Position numbers and translations under genes: made by a program. Positions 16,031 through 24,185 of a stretch of 25,956 nucleotides of DNA are shown here, in pieces. How positions within the stretch are numbered: the stretch's first letter is position 1; the number at the start of each line of letters is the position of its first letter. This stretch comes from an uncultured Eubacteriales bacterium (GTDB lineage: Bacteria; Bacillota_A; Clostridia; Christensenellales; Aristaeellaceae): NCBI GenBank assembly GCA_944333375.1, contig CALVKX010000005.1:1-25956 (forward strand). Direction: 5' to 3'. The notes beneath the pieces were generated by a model. It saw only the letters and a list, made by a program, of their open reading frames with translations. It did no database searches and was not told the DNA's origin.

Positions 16031-17749
16031 GTGAGAGATCCCCATGCCACGGACAGGAGCCGCCAGGGGCGGCTGAAGCGGGCGGCTGTTGCGGCGCTGC
16101 TGCTTGCCGCCTGCGTGGTTCTCAGCGCCTGCTATATGGAGCCCGACCGCGTTGTGGACAGCAACAACGGCCTGACGGTAGGAGACGGCGGGCAGACGTT
16201 TGATACCGTCGTGACGCCCACGCCCAGCGTGACGCCCACGCCGACCCCTGCCCCCACCAGCAATGAGGTGGATTGGAGCGCATGGGATTTCGGCAATGAC
16301 ACCGCCACCAATCCGCCCAGCAACGTAAGTCCCACCAGCGGAGTCATCAGCGGCGCGACCAGCGCGCCGCAGATCGGCACGGCGACCCTGCCGCCCACGA
16401 CCCCGCCCACCCAAGCGCCCAGCACCACCGCGACGCCTTCCACGACCTCGTCCTCCAGCAGCACCCTGAAGGTCGGCTCCACGGGCAGCGACGTCAAGCG
16501 GCTCCAGCAGCGGCTCAAGGACCTGGGCTATCTCACCGGCAGCGTGGACGGTGACTTCGGCGCGGCCACGGAGCAGGCCGTGCGCGACTTCCAGGCCGCC
16601 AACGGCCTGAGCGTGGACGGAAAGGCCGGAACCCGCACGATTGAGAAGCTCTATTCCAGCAGCGCCAAGAAAAAGACCGCTACCACCACGACGGCCGCGC
16701 CCTCCAGCAGCTCGGGCAGCAGTTCAAGCAGCTCCTCCAGCTCCACCAGCTCCTCCTATACCAACGGCAAGACCGACATCTATCTGGAGCTGGGCGACAC
16801 CGGCAGCCAGGTCAAGATCCTGCAAAACCGCCTGATCGTGCTGGGCTACCTCAGCGGAACCGCGGACGGCGAATTCGCCGAAACCACCCAGGCGGCCGTC
16901 ATCGCCTTCCAGGAGCGCAACTCCATCTATGCCGATGGCATCGCCGGACCCACGACGCTGACCAAGCTGTATTCCTCCTCCGCCAAGAAGGCCTCCAGCG
17001 TGGTAGGCCATCTGGGCTCGCTGCGGGAGGGCGCCACGGGCAGCGCGGTGCGTTCGCTGCAGCAAAACCTCAAGACGCTGGGCTATTATACCGGCAGCGT
17101 GGACGGTGACTATGGCACCGGCACGACCGCCGCGGTCACCGCCTTCCAGCAGTCCGCCGGCCTCAAGGCGGATGGCATCGCGGGCAAGGCCACGCTCAAC
17201 GCCATCTATTCCGCCCTCAACGGCGGCTCCTCCGGCGGCTCGTCCTCCGGCAGCAGCTCCAGCCCCGCCAACTATGGCAAGACCGCTTCCTCCAACGGCT
17301 ATACCACCATCACCACCGGCTCCAGCTCGACCAACGTGACGGCGCTGCAAAGCGCGCTCCAGGCGACGGGCTATTACAGCGGCAGCGTGGACGGAAGCTA
17401 CGGAAGCGGCACCGAGGCGGCGGTGGAGGCGTATCAGCGGGCGGCGGGCCTGCGCGTCACCGGCATGGCCGGTCCCACCACCCAGCGCCTGCTCTACGGC
17501 GGTACGTCCGAGAGCGGAAGCTATTCCAAGCTCCGGGTCGGCTCCACGGGCAGCGCGGTCAAGCGCCTGCAATACGCCCTCTATGAGCTCAAGTACTACG
17601 ATGGCGACATCTCAGGCACTTTCGATACCGTGACGGAAAACGCGGTCATGCTCTTCCAGGAGCTCAACGGCCTGGAGATTGACGGCGTGGCCGGCCAGCA
17701 GACGCAGCAGAAGCTGTTCTCCAGCAACGCCGTGCCTTGCAGCATCTGA
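16031..17749 (+). CDS. Lipoprotein with five tandem peptidoglycan-binding (PG_binding_1) domains
   Basis: A 572-residue secreted protein. A basic N-terminus is followed by a hydrophobic stretch ending in the lipobox Leu31-Ser-Ala-Cys34, so it is predicted to be lipid-anchored outside the membrane. A Thr/Pro-rich linker follows (about 60-140). Then come five PG_binding_1 repeats of about 65-70 residues beginning near residues 146, 251, 330, 426 and 500, each with the pattern G.TGS.V..LQ..L..LGY..G..DG.....T..AV..FQ...GL..DG.AG..T...L. The linkers between repeats are Ser/Gly/Lys-rich. No hydrolase, amidase or transpeptidase domain is present, so it is probably a wall tether or scaffold. GTG 16031 has GGAG 8 bases upstream; TTG 16025 is an alternative start. 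It has its own promoter and terminator. Confidence 0.88.
   Translation: MRDPHATDRSRQGRLKRAAVAALLLAACVVLSACYMEPDRVVDSNNGLTVGDGGQTFDTVVTPTPSVTPTPTPAPTSNEVDWSAWDFGNDTATNPPSNVSPTSGVISGATSAPQIGTATLPPTTPPTQAPSTTATPSTTSSSSSTLKVGSTGSDVKRLQQRLKDLGYLTGSVDGDFGAATEQAVRDFQAANGLSVDGKAGTRTIEKLYSSSAKKKTATTTTAAPSSSSGSSSSSSSSSTSSSYTNGKTDIYLELGDTGSQVKILQNRLIVLGYLSGTADGEFAETTQAAVIAFQERNSIYADGIAGPTTLTKLYSSSAKKASSVVGHLGSLREGATGSAVRSLQQNLKTLGYYTGSVDGDYGTGTTAAVTAFQQSAGLKADGIAGKATLNAIYSALNGGSSGGSSSGSSSSPANYGKTASSNGYTTITTGSSSTNVTALQSALQATGYYSGSVDGSYGSGTEAAVEAYQRAAGLRVTGMAGPTTQRLLYGGTSESGSYSKLRVGSTGSAVKRLQYALYELKYYDGDISGTFDTVTENAVMLFQELNGLEIDGVAGQQTQQKLFSSNAVPCSI
16469..17740 (+). repeat. Five-fold intragenic repeat encoding PG_binding_1 domains
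   Basis: Five diverged copies of a roughly 200-base unit start near 16469, 16785, 17021, 17309 and 17531. The best conserved bits at DNA level are around the codons for GSTGS and GSVDG. They are separated by serine-rich linkers of unequal length, so they result from domain duplication rather than exact tandem repeats. Confidence 0.8.
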
Positions 17750-17761
17750 CAATTTTATCCC

Positions 17762-17809
17762 AAGGGTCCGCCGCTTCCGCCCACTTCGGGCGCAGGGGCG
17801 GACCCTTTT
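17762..17809 (+). terminator. Intrinsic terminator after the lipoprotein gene
   Basis: AAGGGTCCGCC (17762-17772) pairs perfectly with GGCGGACCCTT (17797-17807). A second stem, CGCCC/GGGCG, closes inside the loop, and TTTT follows. It lies 13 bases after the stop codon. Confidence 0.9.
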
Positions 17810-17863
17810 GTATGAAGAAGCTGTAAACTTTGCGGCACGGCCGCCTTTGGGGCCGCGCCTGTT

Positions 17864-17892
17864 TTGACGCGCCGGAAAGCGTGTGCTATAAT
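17864..17892 (+). promoter_or_regulatory. Strong sigma-A-like promoter for the DUF624-like gene
   Basis: TTGACG (17864-17869) and a perfect TATAAT (17887-17892) are 17 bases apart, with a TG one base before the -10 (extended -10). The predicted start is about 30 bases upstream of the ATG at 17929. Confidence 0.85.
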
Positions 17893-17928
17893 GCATGCTG
17901 TATCCCTATGCTTGACGGAGGAAGCAAC

Positions 17929-18915
17929 ATGTTTGGAAAGATGATGAACCGCTATTACTACGGAAAAAGCGGCAAGGGCGACTATACCAAGGAGGATCTC
18001 CCCCAGACGCGGTGGCAGTTGTTTTGGGAGATGCTGCGCGTACGCCTCTCCGGGCTTATCCGCCTCAACCTGATGTATGCGGTGGCGTGGCTGCCGGCGA
18101 TCATTGTGATCGGCCGCGGGCTGCTTTTGTGGTACGCGGGCCTTGCCAACGTCGCCGACGCGCAGGCGCAGGTCGCCGCCGGCGAGATGAGCGCGGAGGC
18201 GCTGGCGGAGACGACGCTGAGCTATACCCAGGCCGTCGGCGCCGTGGCGATGCAGACGTTTTTGCTGCTGGTCCCCTGCATCGCGCTTACCGGCCCCTTT
18301 ACCGCGGGCGTGGCGTATGTGACGCGCAACTGGGCGCGAGACGAACATGCCTTCATCTGGTCGGACTTCATCGACGCGGTCAAGGGCAACTGGAAGTATG
18401 GCCTGCTCACCGGCGTGATTACCGGCTTCATGCCGCTGCTTTTGTACGTGTGCGTCACGTTTTACGGCGAGATGGCGGGAAGCAATCCGCTGTTCATGAT
18501 CCCGCAGGTCATCTGCATCGTGGTGGGCGTGATGTGGATGTGCTCGCTGATGTACATGTACCCGCAGATCGTCACCTACCGCCTCAATTACCGAAACCTG
18601 GTGCGCAACAGCCTGATGATGACCCTGGGCCGCCTGCCCATGACGGTGGGGCTCAAGCTCCTCTCCCTCGTGCCCTGGATGATCGCCGCGCTGGTCGCGC
18701 TCTTTACCCCCTATCTGCAATACGCGCTGCTGGGGTTGGGAATCTATTACATCATCATCGGCTTCGCGCTCAGCCGCTTCGTGGGCGCCAGCTACGCCAA
18801 CGCCGTCTTTGACCGCTATATCAACCCCAACATCGAGGGTGCTCAGATCGGCCGCGGCCTCTATCACGCCGAGGATGACGAGGACGAGGAAGACGACGCC
18901 CCCGCCGGCGAATGA
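17929..18915 (+). CDS. DUF624 (YesL-like) membrane protein
   Basis: A 328-residue protein with about six TM segments. The family signature of DUF624/YesL is visible around residues 120-155: GPFTAGVAYVTRNWAR followed by EHAFIWSDF and a KGNWK motif. A short basic, Tyr- and Gly-rich N-terminus precedes the first TM, and the protein ends in a strongly acidic tail of Asp and Glu. YesL-type proteins are often encoded beside carbohydrate transport or degradation genes, but their role is not established and no such genes are adjacent here. ATG 17929 has GGAGGAA about 7 bases upstream, and the gene has its own strong promoter. The open frame extends upstream through the promoter, so longer starts are rejected. 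Confidence 0.85.
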   Translation: MFGKMMNRYYYGKSGKGDYTKEDLPQTRWQLFWEMLRVRLSGLIRLNLMYAVAWLPAIIVIGRGLLLWYAGLANVADAQAQVAAGEMSAEALAETTLSYTQAVGAVAMQTFLLLVPCIALTGPFTAGVAYVTRNWARDEHAFIWSDFIDAVKGNWKYGLLTGVITGFMPLLLYVCVTFYGEMAGSNPLFMIPQVICIVVGVMWMCSLMYMYPQIVTYRLNYRNLVRNSLMMTLGRLPMTVGLKLLSLVPWMIAALVALFTPYLQYALLGLGIYYIIIGFALSRFVGASYANAVFDRYINPNIEGAQIGRGLYHAEDDEDEEDDAPAGE

Positions 18916-18961
18916 GGAGCGCGCCTTTGTCACAACCTACCCGGGAAAGGGAGGGATGGAC

Positions 18962-19168
18962 ATGGGCAAAAAGGACGAGCTGATTACGGGCGCCATTCGG
19001 CGCGAGGCGCTGACCCGGCTGAGCCGGGAGGAACGCATGAAGTATGAGCTGGCGCGTGAGCTGGGCCTGCTGGAGCGCGTGCGCGAGGTCGGCTGGGCGG
19101 GCCTGAGCGCCAAGGAGACGGGCCGCATCGGCGGGCTGATCGGCCAGAGCCATAGACGAAAGCCGTAA
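18962..19168 (+). CDS. Probable alpha/beta-type small acid-soluble spore protein
   Basis: A 68-residue basic protein. The central KYELARELGLLERV and the C-terminal LSAKETGRIGGLIG match the two conserved blocks of alpha/beta-type SASPs, which coat and protect DNA in dormant spores and are degraded by the germination protease at the E-L-A type site. It is the divergent clostridial kind rather than a close SspA/SspB copy. ATG 18962 has GGGAGG about 7 bases upstream; ATG 18956 in the same frame is too close to that site. It sits 46 bases after the DUF624-like gene and 17 bases before a methyltransferase. No sigma-G promoter was recognised upstream. The assignment rests on short motifs. Confidence 0.72.
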   Translation: MGKKDELITGAIRREALTRLSREERMKYELARELGLLERVREVGWAGLSAKETGRIGGLIGQSHRRKP

Positions 19169-19185
19169 AGGAGCGACACACAAGC

Positions 19186-19983
19186 ATGTACACCGCATTT
19201 GCATCCGTATACGACAAGCTCATGGCCGATGTGGATTATCCGGCCTGGGCGCGATTCTATCACGAGCTGATGGAGCGTTATGGCATCCCGCGCGGGAAGG
19301 TATGCGAATGTGCGTGCGGTACGGGAAGCATCACCATCGCCCTGAGCAAGATGGGCTATCAGATGACGGGCGTGGACATCTCGCCGGACATGCTCTTTGA
19401 GGCGTCGCAGAAGGCGCGGCGCACCGGGGCGATGATTCCCTTTGTCAAACAGGACATGCGAAGGCTGCATCTGCATCGGTCGATGGATGCGGTGCTGTGC
19501 ACCAATGACGGCCTCAATTACCTCAGGGATGCCAGCGAACTGACGGACTTTTTCAGGGCGGCGTTCCTGAGCGTGCGGGAGGGCGGCGCGCTGTTTGTGG
19601 ACCTGAGCACGCCCTACAAGCTCGAGCATGTGCTGGGCAACCACTTCATCGGCGACGAGACCCCCGAGATCGCCTACCTCTGGCAAAACCGCTTCAACCG
19701 TGCCCAGGGGTATGTGGACCTGAGCCTGGCCATCTTCGTGCGGCAACAGGACGAGACGTACCTGCGCATCGGGGAGCAGCAGCGCCAGTACGCGCACAGC
19801 GCGCAGCTTCTCAGCGAGCTCATGGAGGCGGTGGGCTTCACCGACATCAGGATCTTCGGCGACAAAAAGCTCGCGCCGCCGGAGGCCCATTGCGTGCGCT
19901 GGTTCATGGCCGCGCGCAGGCCGCTGACCGAGGAGGCGCCGCCCTCCGTAGGCGAGCGGATGACCGAGCTGCCCGAAGCATGA
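19186..19983 (+). CDS. Class I SAM-dependent methyltransferase
   Basis: A 265-residue cytoplasmic protein with a Rossmann-like methyltransferase fold. Motif I is ECACGTGS at residues 41-48, followed by the acidic residue of motif II in GVDISPDML (Asp64). QDMRRL and the DAVLCTNDGLNYL segment give the later SAM-binding motifs. The N-terminal YTAFASVYDKLM is typical of a large group of uncharacterised methyltransferases. The substrate is unknown. A GGAG lies 12 bases ahead of ATG 19186, which is somewhat far, but no better start is seen. The end reaches hslO almost directly, suggesting one transcript. Confidence 0.87.
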   Translation: MYTAFASVYDKLMADVDYPAWARFYHELMERYGIPRGKVCECACGTGSITIALSKMGYQMTGVDISPDMLFEASQKARRTGAMIPFVKQDMRRLHLHRSMDAVLCTNDGLNYLRDASELTDFFRAAFLSVREGGALFVDLSTPYKLEHVLGNHFIGDETPEIAYLWQNRFNRAQGYVDLSLAIFVRQQDETYLRIGEQQRQYAHSAQLLSELMEAVGFTDIRIFGDKKLAPPEAHCVRWFMAARRPLTEEAPPSVGERMTELPEA

Positions 19984-20003
19984 CGGAAACACGGGAGAAG
20001 GAA

Positions 20004-20894
20004 ATGAACATGGAACAAAAGGATGAACTGCTGCATATCACCCTCATGGACGGCATGGTCAGGGGCCTGCTGCTCACCGCCACGCGCACCGTGGCCGAGG
20101 CGGCCGCCATCCATCTGACCAGCCCCGTGGCCACCGCGGCGCTGGGCCGCGCGCTGATGGGTACGGCCATGATGGGCGCGATGCTCAAGGATGACCAGGC
20201 CAGCGTCACCGTCACCTTCGATGGCGGCGGCCCGCTGGGCCGCATCGTCTGCGTGGCGGACCGCGAAAGCGTGCGGGGCTGTGTGGACGTCCCCCACCTG
20301 GAAATGCCGCTCAAGCCCAACGGAAAGCTGGACGTGGGCCGCGCCGTGGGGCATGAGGGACGCATGAGCGTGGTGCGCGATATGGGCATGAAAAGCCCCT
20401 ATGTGGGACAGGTGCCGCTGGTGTCGGGCGAAATCGCCGAGGACTTTGCCAACTATTACGTCGTCAGCGAGCAGACGCCCACGCTGCAGAGCCTGGGCGT
20501 GCTGGTCAGCGGCGAGGTGGTGCTCTCGGCGGGTGGCGTTCTTTTGCAGCCCCTGCCGGGCTGCCCGGAGGAGATCATCAGCCAGCTTGAGCTGCGCAGC
20601 CCCATGATGGCCGATGTGAGCCGGGAATTGTGCCACGAGCCCATGGAGGGGCTCATGGCCAAGTGGTTTGACGGCCTGAGGCCGGTCGTCATCGCCCGCT
20701 CCCCGATCAGCTACCGCTGCACCTGCTCGCGCAGGCGCATGGAAAAGGCGCTGATCGCGCTGGGGCGGGAGGAGCTGGGCCGTATGATTCAGGAGGAAAA
20801 GGACGGCGCGGAGCTGACGTGCCACTTCTGCAAAAAGACGGAGCGGTTTACCCAGCAGGACCTGCTGCGCCTGCTCAATCATGCGCAGGCGTAA
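20004..20894 (+). CDS. hslO: Redox-regulated molecular chaperone Hsp33
   Basis: A 296-residue protein, normal for the family (about 290). Hsp33 is a cytoplasmic holdase that is switched on when oxidation releases zinc from its C-terminal cysteines. The zinc site is intact: Cys239-Thr-Cys241, then 31 residues, then Cys273-His-Phe-Cys276 (CxC and CxxC). The N-terminal substrate-binding domain begins DELLHITLMDGMVRG. Two starts are possible, ATG 20004 and ATG 20010, both served by GGGAGAAGGA. An ATG at 19980 overlaps the upstream stop but lacks a clear ribosome binding site. It lies 20 bases after the methyltransferase gene. Confidence 0.95.
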   Translation: MNMEQKDELLHITLMDGMVRGLLLTATRTVAEAAAIHLTSPVATAALGRALMGTAMMGAMLKDDQASVTVTFDGGGPLGRIVCVADRESVRGCVDVPHLEMPLKPNGKLDVGRAVGHEGRMSVVRDMGMKSPYVGQVPLVSGEIAEDFANYYVVSEQTPTLQSLGVLVSGEVVLSAGGVLLQPLPGCPEEIISQLELRSPMMADVSRELCHEPMEGLMAKWFDGLRPVVIARSPISYRCTCSRRRMEKALIALGREELGRMIQEEKDGAELTCHFCKKTERFTQQDLLRLLNHAQA

Positions 20895-20920
20895 GCCTTC
20901 GGCTTGCCCCCGGGCGGGGG
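20893..20920 (+). other. Two adjacent short hairpins between hslO and the TPR gene
   Basis: AAGCC-TTC-GGCTT (20893-20905) overlaps the hslO stop codon, and CCCCC-GGGC-GGGGG (20907-20920) follows one base later, ending just before the GGAGAGG ribosome binding site of the next gene. No T-run follows, so they are more likely mRNA processing or translation-control structures than terminators. Confidence 0.45.
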
Positions 20921-20933
20921 CGGAGAGGAAGCT

Positions 20934-22634
20934 ATGACCACCATCCAGATGGATTCGTTTCAGCGCCCGGCGCCTTACTGGCTGCGGCGGGCCGAAAAGT
21001 GCAAGCAGGCGGGCGATTTGCGCCGCGCGGCGGTGCTGGAGCGCCATGCCGCCCGAACCGATCCCGGCTATGCGGCGGGACCGGCCAGCTATGCGCTGAC
21101 CCTGCGTCAGCTGCACTGCTATGAGGCGAGCAACCGCGAGGCGTTTGCCGCCCTGGCGTATGATCCCACGCGCGTATCGCTCTATGGCCTCATCGGCCAG
21201 AATATGATCGCGCTGGGGCGGCGGCAGGAGGGGCTGGACGCTTTTTCGCTTTATTTCAACGCGCCCGACGACGCCCCGGACGTGCCCGCGCCCTGGGACG
21301 GGGACGTGTATGAAATGGAGGAGGCCTACTGGGAGCTGCCCGTAAAGCGGCGCGCCCGGCTGAAGGGCCTGATGCACATCATTCTCTCGCGCATGGCCCG
21401 GGGCGACATGGGGGGCGCCGCGCATGCGCTCCGCCGTGCCCGCCGGGCGCCCTTTCAGGGGCCCTACGCCCGGCGTGACGAGCTGACCGCCCTGTGGTAC
21501 GAGCGGGCCGGCCGTCCGCAGGAAGCGCTGGCCTATGTGCGGCGCGCCCTGCGTCTGCGGCCACGCGATGCGCAGTTGGCCGCCTCGGCGGCCTGTCTGC
21601 TTGCGCGGCTTGGCAAAGGCGGGGAAGCCGCCTCGGCGCTGGCCCGTGCGGCGGTGTGCGCCGCCTCGCCGGCCGATGAGCTGCTGGTCTGCCTGGCTTC
21701 GGAGCAGCTCGGGGCGCACGAGGCCGCGCACGCGATGCTCTCGCGCAGCCTGAGGCGGCGCGCGGACCGCTACCCGGTGCTGTTCGATCTGGCCGTATGC
21801 CTGCTCAAGCTGGGCAGGCTCAGCGAGGCGGGGCGCTATATCCACCTTTGCCGCGAGCTGGACCCCGACGACGTGCCCGGAGAGGTGCTTTTCAACCGCG
21901 TGATGGACATGGAAGCCCGGGACCTGACGCCCCGGCAGGTCAAGGCCGAGGCCGCGGGCATCTCCTATTACGGCTCGCTGAACGAAAGCGAGCTGGACCA
22001 GTGCCTCAGGCCCGTGACGCAGGCCGTCAGCGAGGGTGCGGAGGCGCTTGCCGCCGCCCTGACGGAGGATGCGAAGCTGCGCGCGCGGTTTCTCTACATG
22101 CTTTCCTTGCCCGCGGAATGGCCGGCCCACCTTTTGCCGTCCGTGTGCGCCGCCATGCCGCCCAGGGAGGCGCAGCGGCTGCTGCGCGAGGTGCTTTTGA
22201 CCGATTCGCGTGGATCGCTTGTCAAGCGGGTCGCCATGGCGATGCTCGTCTCTACCGGCGCGTCAGCCCCCTATGCCGTATGGCAGGACGGGCGTCTGGG
22301 CTATGTGGATCCCACCCAGCCCCCGCCGACGGTGGCCAGCTTTTATCAGCGGATGCTCACCCGCGCCGTCAACCGCGGCGCTGACCTGGCGGAGAGCGAG
22401 GACTTCATCCCCTGGGCGCTCAAGCGCATCCGGCGCATGAGCGAGGCGGGACGCAGGCGGCTGATTGCGGACCGCAGCCGCCTCTGGCCGCTGGCCATGA
22501 GCATCGCGTACCGAAGCGAAAGAAATCTTGCGCCCCAGCGCGTGGATGCGGCCCGGTTGAGCGGGACTGTCCGGCGAGAACTGAATGACGCGCTGAGGAT
22601 TCTGCGAGCGCTTGGAGGAGGAAAACAGAAATGA
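20934..22634 (+). CDS. TPR-repeat protein of unknown function
   Basis: A 566-residue soluble protein with no signal peptide. Helical pairs with the small/large residue pattern of TPR motifs run through roughly residues 15-330; examples are ERAGRPQEALAYVRRALRLRP near 190 and CLLKLGRLSEAGRYIHLCRELDP near 290 (both shown in part). The C-terminal 230 residues are Ala- and Arg-rich helices without a recognised domain. ATG 20934 is preceded by GGAGAGGAAG, five to six bases away. The stop codon overlaps the next ATG (ATGA), so the two proteins are probably made in equal amounts and may interact. No enzymatic motif is visible. Confidence 0.8.
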   Translation: MTTIQMDSFQRPAPYWLRRAEKCKQAGDLRRAAVLERHAARTDPGYAAGPASYALTLRQLHCYEASNREAFAALAYDPTRVSLYGLIGQNMIALGRRQEGLDAFSLYFNAPDDAPDVPAPWDGDVYEMEEAYWELPVKRRARLKGLMHIILSRMARGDMGGAAHALRRARRAPFQGPYARRDELTALWYERAGRPQEALAYVRRALRLRPRDAQLAASAACLLARLGKGGEAASALARAAVCAASPADELLVCLASEQLGAHEAAHAMLSRSLRRRADRYPVLFDLAVCLLKLGRLSEAGRYIHLCRELDPDDVPGEVLFNRVMDMEARDLTPRQVKAEAAGISYYGSLNESELDQCLRPVTQAVSEGAEALAAALTEDAKLRARFLYMLSLPAEWPAHLLPSVCAAMPPREAQRLLREVLLTDSRGSLVKRVAMAMLVSTGASAPYAVWQDGRLGYVDPTQPPPTVASFYQRMLTRAVNRGADLAESEDFIPWALKRIRRMSEAGRRRLIADRSRLWPLAMSIAYRSERNLAPQRVDAARLSGTVRRELNDALRILRALGGGKQK

Positions 22635-23467
22635 ACATCATTGACTTTGACGCCAGGTTCACCGAGGTCCTCAACCGGTGGATCGAGGATAACCGCGGCC
22701 GTTTCCGCAGGCCCGAGGACATGGAGGACGAGGTGCCAGACGTCTACCTGCGCTGGCTCAACACCCCCGCGGACTGGCTGGAGGGCTGCGCGCCGGGGAG
22801 CTATTTCGAGCGCTTCTCAGACAGCGCGGAGCTGTGTAAGCTGATGTGTGAATATATTAAAGAAGGTGTGCCGGTTCCCGATCCGCTGCTGGACCGGCTG
22901 GCGGAGCTGGGGGATGAGGCGGCGCTGCTTTCGCTCGCCAAGGACAAAAGCCTTCCGTGCGAGGCGCGCATGAACGCCATCGAGCTCCTTCGGCAGATCG
23001 AGAGCACCCTGCCCATGGTGGACTTCATCCGCTGGCAGGTGGAGCGGGACGATGAGGACGACATTCTGGACAATGCCCTGGAAAGCCTGCGCCAGATGGG
23101 CGAGGGGGTGCGCGCGCCCGCCAAGGTGGCCTTCCTGGCTGCCGGGCCGGAGGGCAAGGAAGCGCTTTTGGACGTGCTGGCCGACTATCCCGGGGACGAG
23201 GACGTGTTCCGCTTCGCGCTGGAGCAGTTTAAGACCACCCGGGACAAGCGTGCCCTCTACGCCGGCTACCTGGCCAAGCTGGATGACGATCACGCCCTGG
23301 AGGCCCTTTTGGACGTGGCCGAGGGAGACGACGTGACCTATACCGATTTTATTGAGATCCGCAGCGCCATCGAGCGCCTGGGCAGCGAGGCCCCGGTGCG
23401 CGACTGGTCCGGCGACCCCAGCTATCAGGCCTTCAAGCGGCTGCAGCGGGTCAGCGCCAAAAACTGA
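22631..23467 (+). CDS. HEAT-repeat-like acidic protein of unknown function
   Basis: A 278-residue, acidic, all-helical soluble protein. From about residue 85 it shows repeating helical pairs such as LLDRLAELGDEAALLSLAKD, ARMNAIELLRQI, DNALESLRQMG and HALEALLDVAEGDDV, consistent with HEAT-like repeats; the family is not recognised. The first 80 residues form a separate Trp-rich region. ATG 22631 overlaps the stop of the TPR gene and has GGAGGAGG 9 bases upstream, so translation does not depend only on coupling. No catalytic motif is seen. A binding partner of the co-encoded TPR protein is a reasonable inference but unproven. Confidence 0.75.
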   Translation: MNIIDFDARFTEVLNRWIEDNRGRFRRPEDMEDEVPDVYLRWLNTPADWLEGCAPGSYFERFSDSAELCKLMCEYIKEGVPVPDPLLDRLAELGDEAALLSLAKDKSLPCEARMNAIELLRQIESTLPMVDFIRWQVERDDEDDILDNALESLRQMGEGVRAPAKVAFLAAGPEGKEALLDVLADYPGDEDVFRFALEQFKTTRDKRALYAGYLAKLDDDHALEALLDVAEGDDVTYTDFIEIRSAIERLGSEAPVRDWSGDPSYQAFKRLQRVSAKN

Positions 23468-23483
23468 AGCAAAGGGAGGTACC

Positions 23484-24155
23484 ATGATTACCCTTCAGGA
23501 GATCAAGCAGAACGAAAGCATCAAGGCCCTCGTTAGGGCGGGCAACCGCTATCTGGAGACGCTGGGCTATACCGACCACGGCCCCCGGCACCTGGGCTAT
23601 GTGAGCCGCACGGCCAGCGGCATTTTAAAAAGCCTTGGCTACAGCGAGCGCGAGGTCGAGCTGGCCGCCATCGCCGGCTGGGTGCACGACGTGGGCAACA
23701 GCGTCAACCGTCACGATCACGGCCCCAACGGCGCGATTTTGCTCTTTCCGCTGCTCCGGGAGATCGGGATGGACATCGAGGACGTGATGATTATCATCAC
23801 CGCCGTGGGAAACCATGAGGAGCAGAGCGGCACGGTGTCCAGCGCGGTATCCGCCGCCCTGGCCATCGCCGACAAGTCGGACGCCCACAAGAGCCGGGTG
23901 CGCAACGGCCGCCCCGACGTGGACGACATTCACGACCGCGTCAATTTCTCCATTCAGGAAAACAGCGTCACCGTGGACCGCAAGCGCAGAATCATCCGTC
24001 AGGAGCTCAAGATGGACCAGTCCTCCAGCGTTCTGGAGTACCTGAGCATCTACCTGCCCCGCATCCTGATGTGCGAGCAGGCGGCGGAGTTTCTGGGACA
24101 GCATTTCGAGCTGTTCATCAACGACCGTCCGGTCAACAACCGCGCGGGTGTATAA
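23484..24155 (+). CDS. HD-domain phosphohydrolase
   Basis: A 223-residue cytoplasmic protein with the HD metal-binding pattern: His36 in the GPRHLGYV segment, His68-Asp69 in AGWVHDVGNS, and Asp130 in AIADKSDAH, with additional histidines at 77-79 and 111 (VGNHEE) that could bind a second metal. HD proteins hydrolyse phosphate esters of nucleotides or other metabolites; the substrate is not predictable here. The C-terminal 90 residues, including the DRVNF segment and a long helix, lack a recognised motif. ATG 23484 has AAGGGAGG at an ideal distance. It is 16 bases after the HEAT-like gene and 30 before the zinc-ribbon gene, so probably part of the same operon. Confidence 0.88.
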   Translation: MITLQEIKQNESIKALVRAGNRYLETLGYTDHGPRHLGYVSRTASGILKSLGYSEREVELAAIAGWVHDVGNSVNRHDHGPNGAILLFPLLREIGMDIEDVMIIITAVGNHEEQSGTVSSAVSAALAIADKSDAHKSRVRNGRPDVDDIHDRVNFSIQENSVTVDRKRRIIRQELKMDQSSSVLEYLSIYLPRILMCEQAAEFLGQHFELFINDRPVNNRAGV

Positions 24156-24185
24156 GCCGCCCGCCGCCGGAAGGAGGTTTTTGAT

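Noticed and set aside
16469..17740. The periodic repeats as a CRISPR array or tandem repeat element
   Set aside because: The units are about 200 bases or more apart, diverged, in frame and encode protein domains; there are no short identical repeats with unique spacers.
17830..17860. GC-rich imperfect inverted repeat (CGGCC/GGCCG) ahead of the DUF624-like promoter as an operator
   Set aside because: The arms are short and imperfect in a GC-rich background; too weak to claim.
19229..19237. TGTGGATTA as an inverted DnaA box
   Set aside because: It is a single site with one mismatch inside the methyltransferase gene and without neighbours; not distinguishable from chance.
22850..22872. Local A/T-rich codon island (Glu-Tyr-Ile-Lys-Glu) in the HEAT-like gene
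   Set aside because: It is only about 20 bases, contains no palindrome or known binding motif, and can be a chance run of A/T-rich amino acids.
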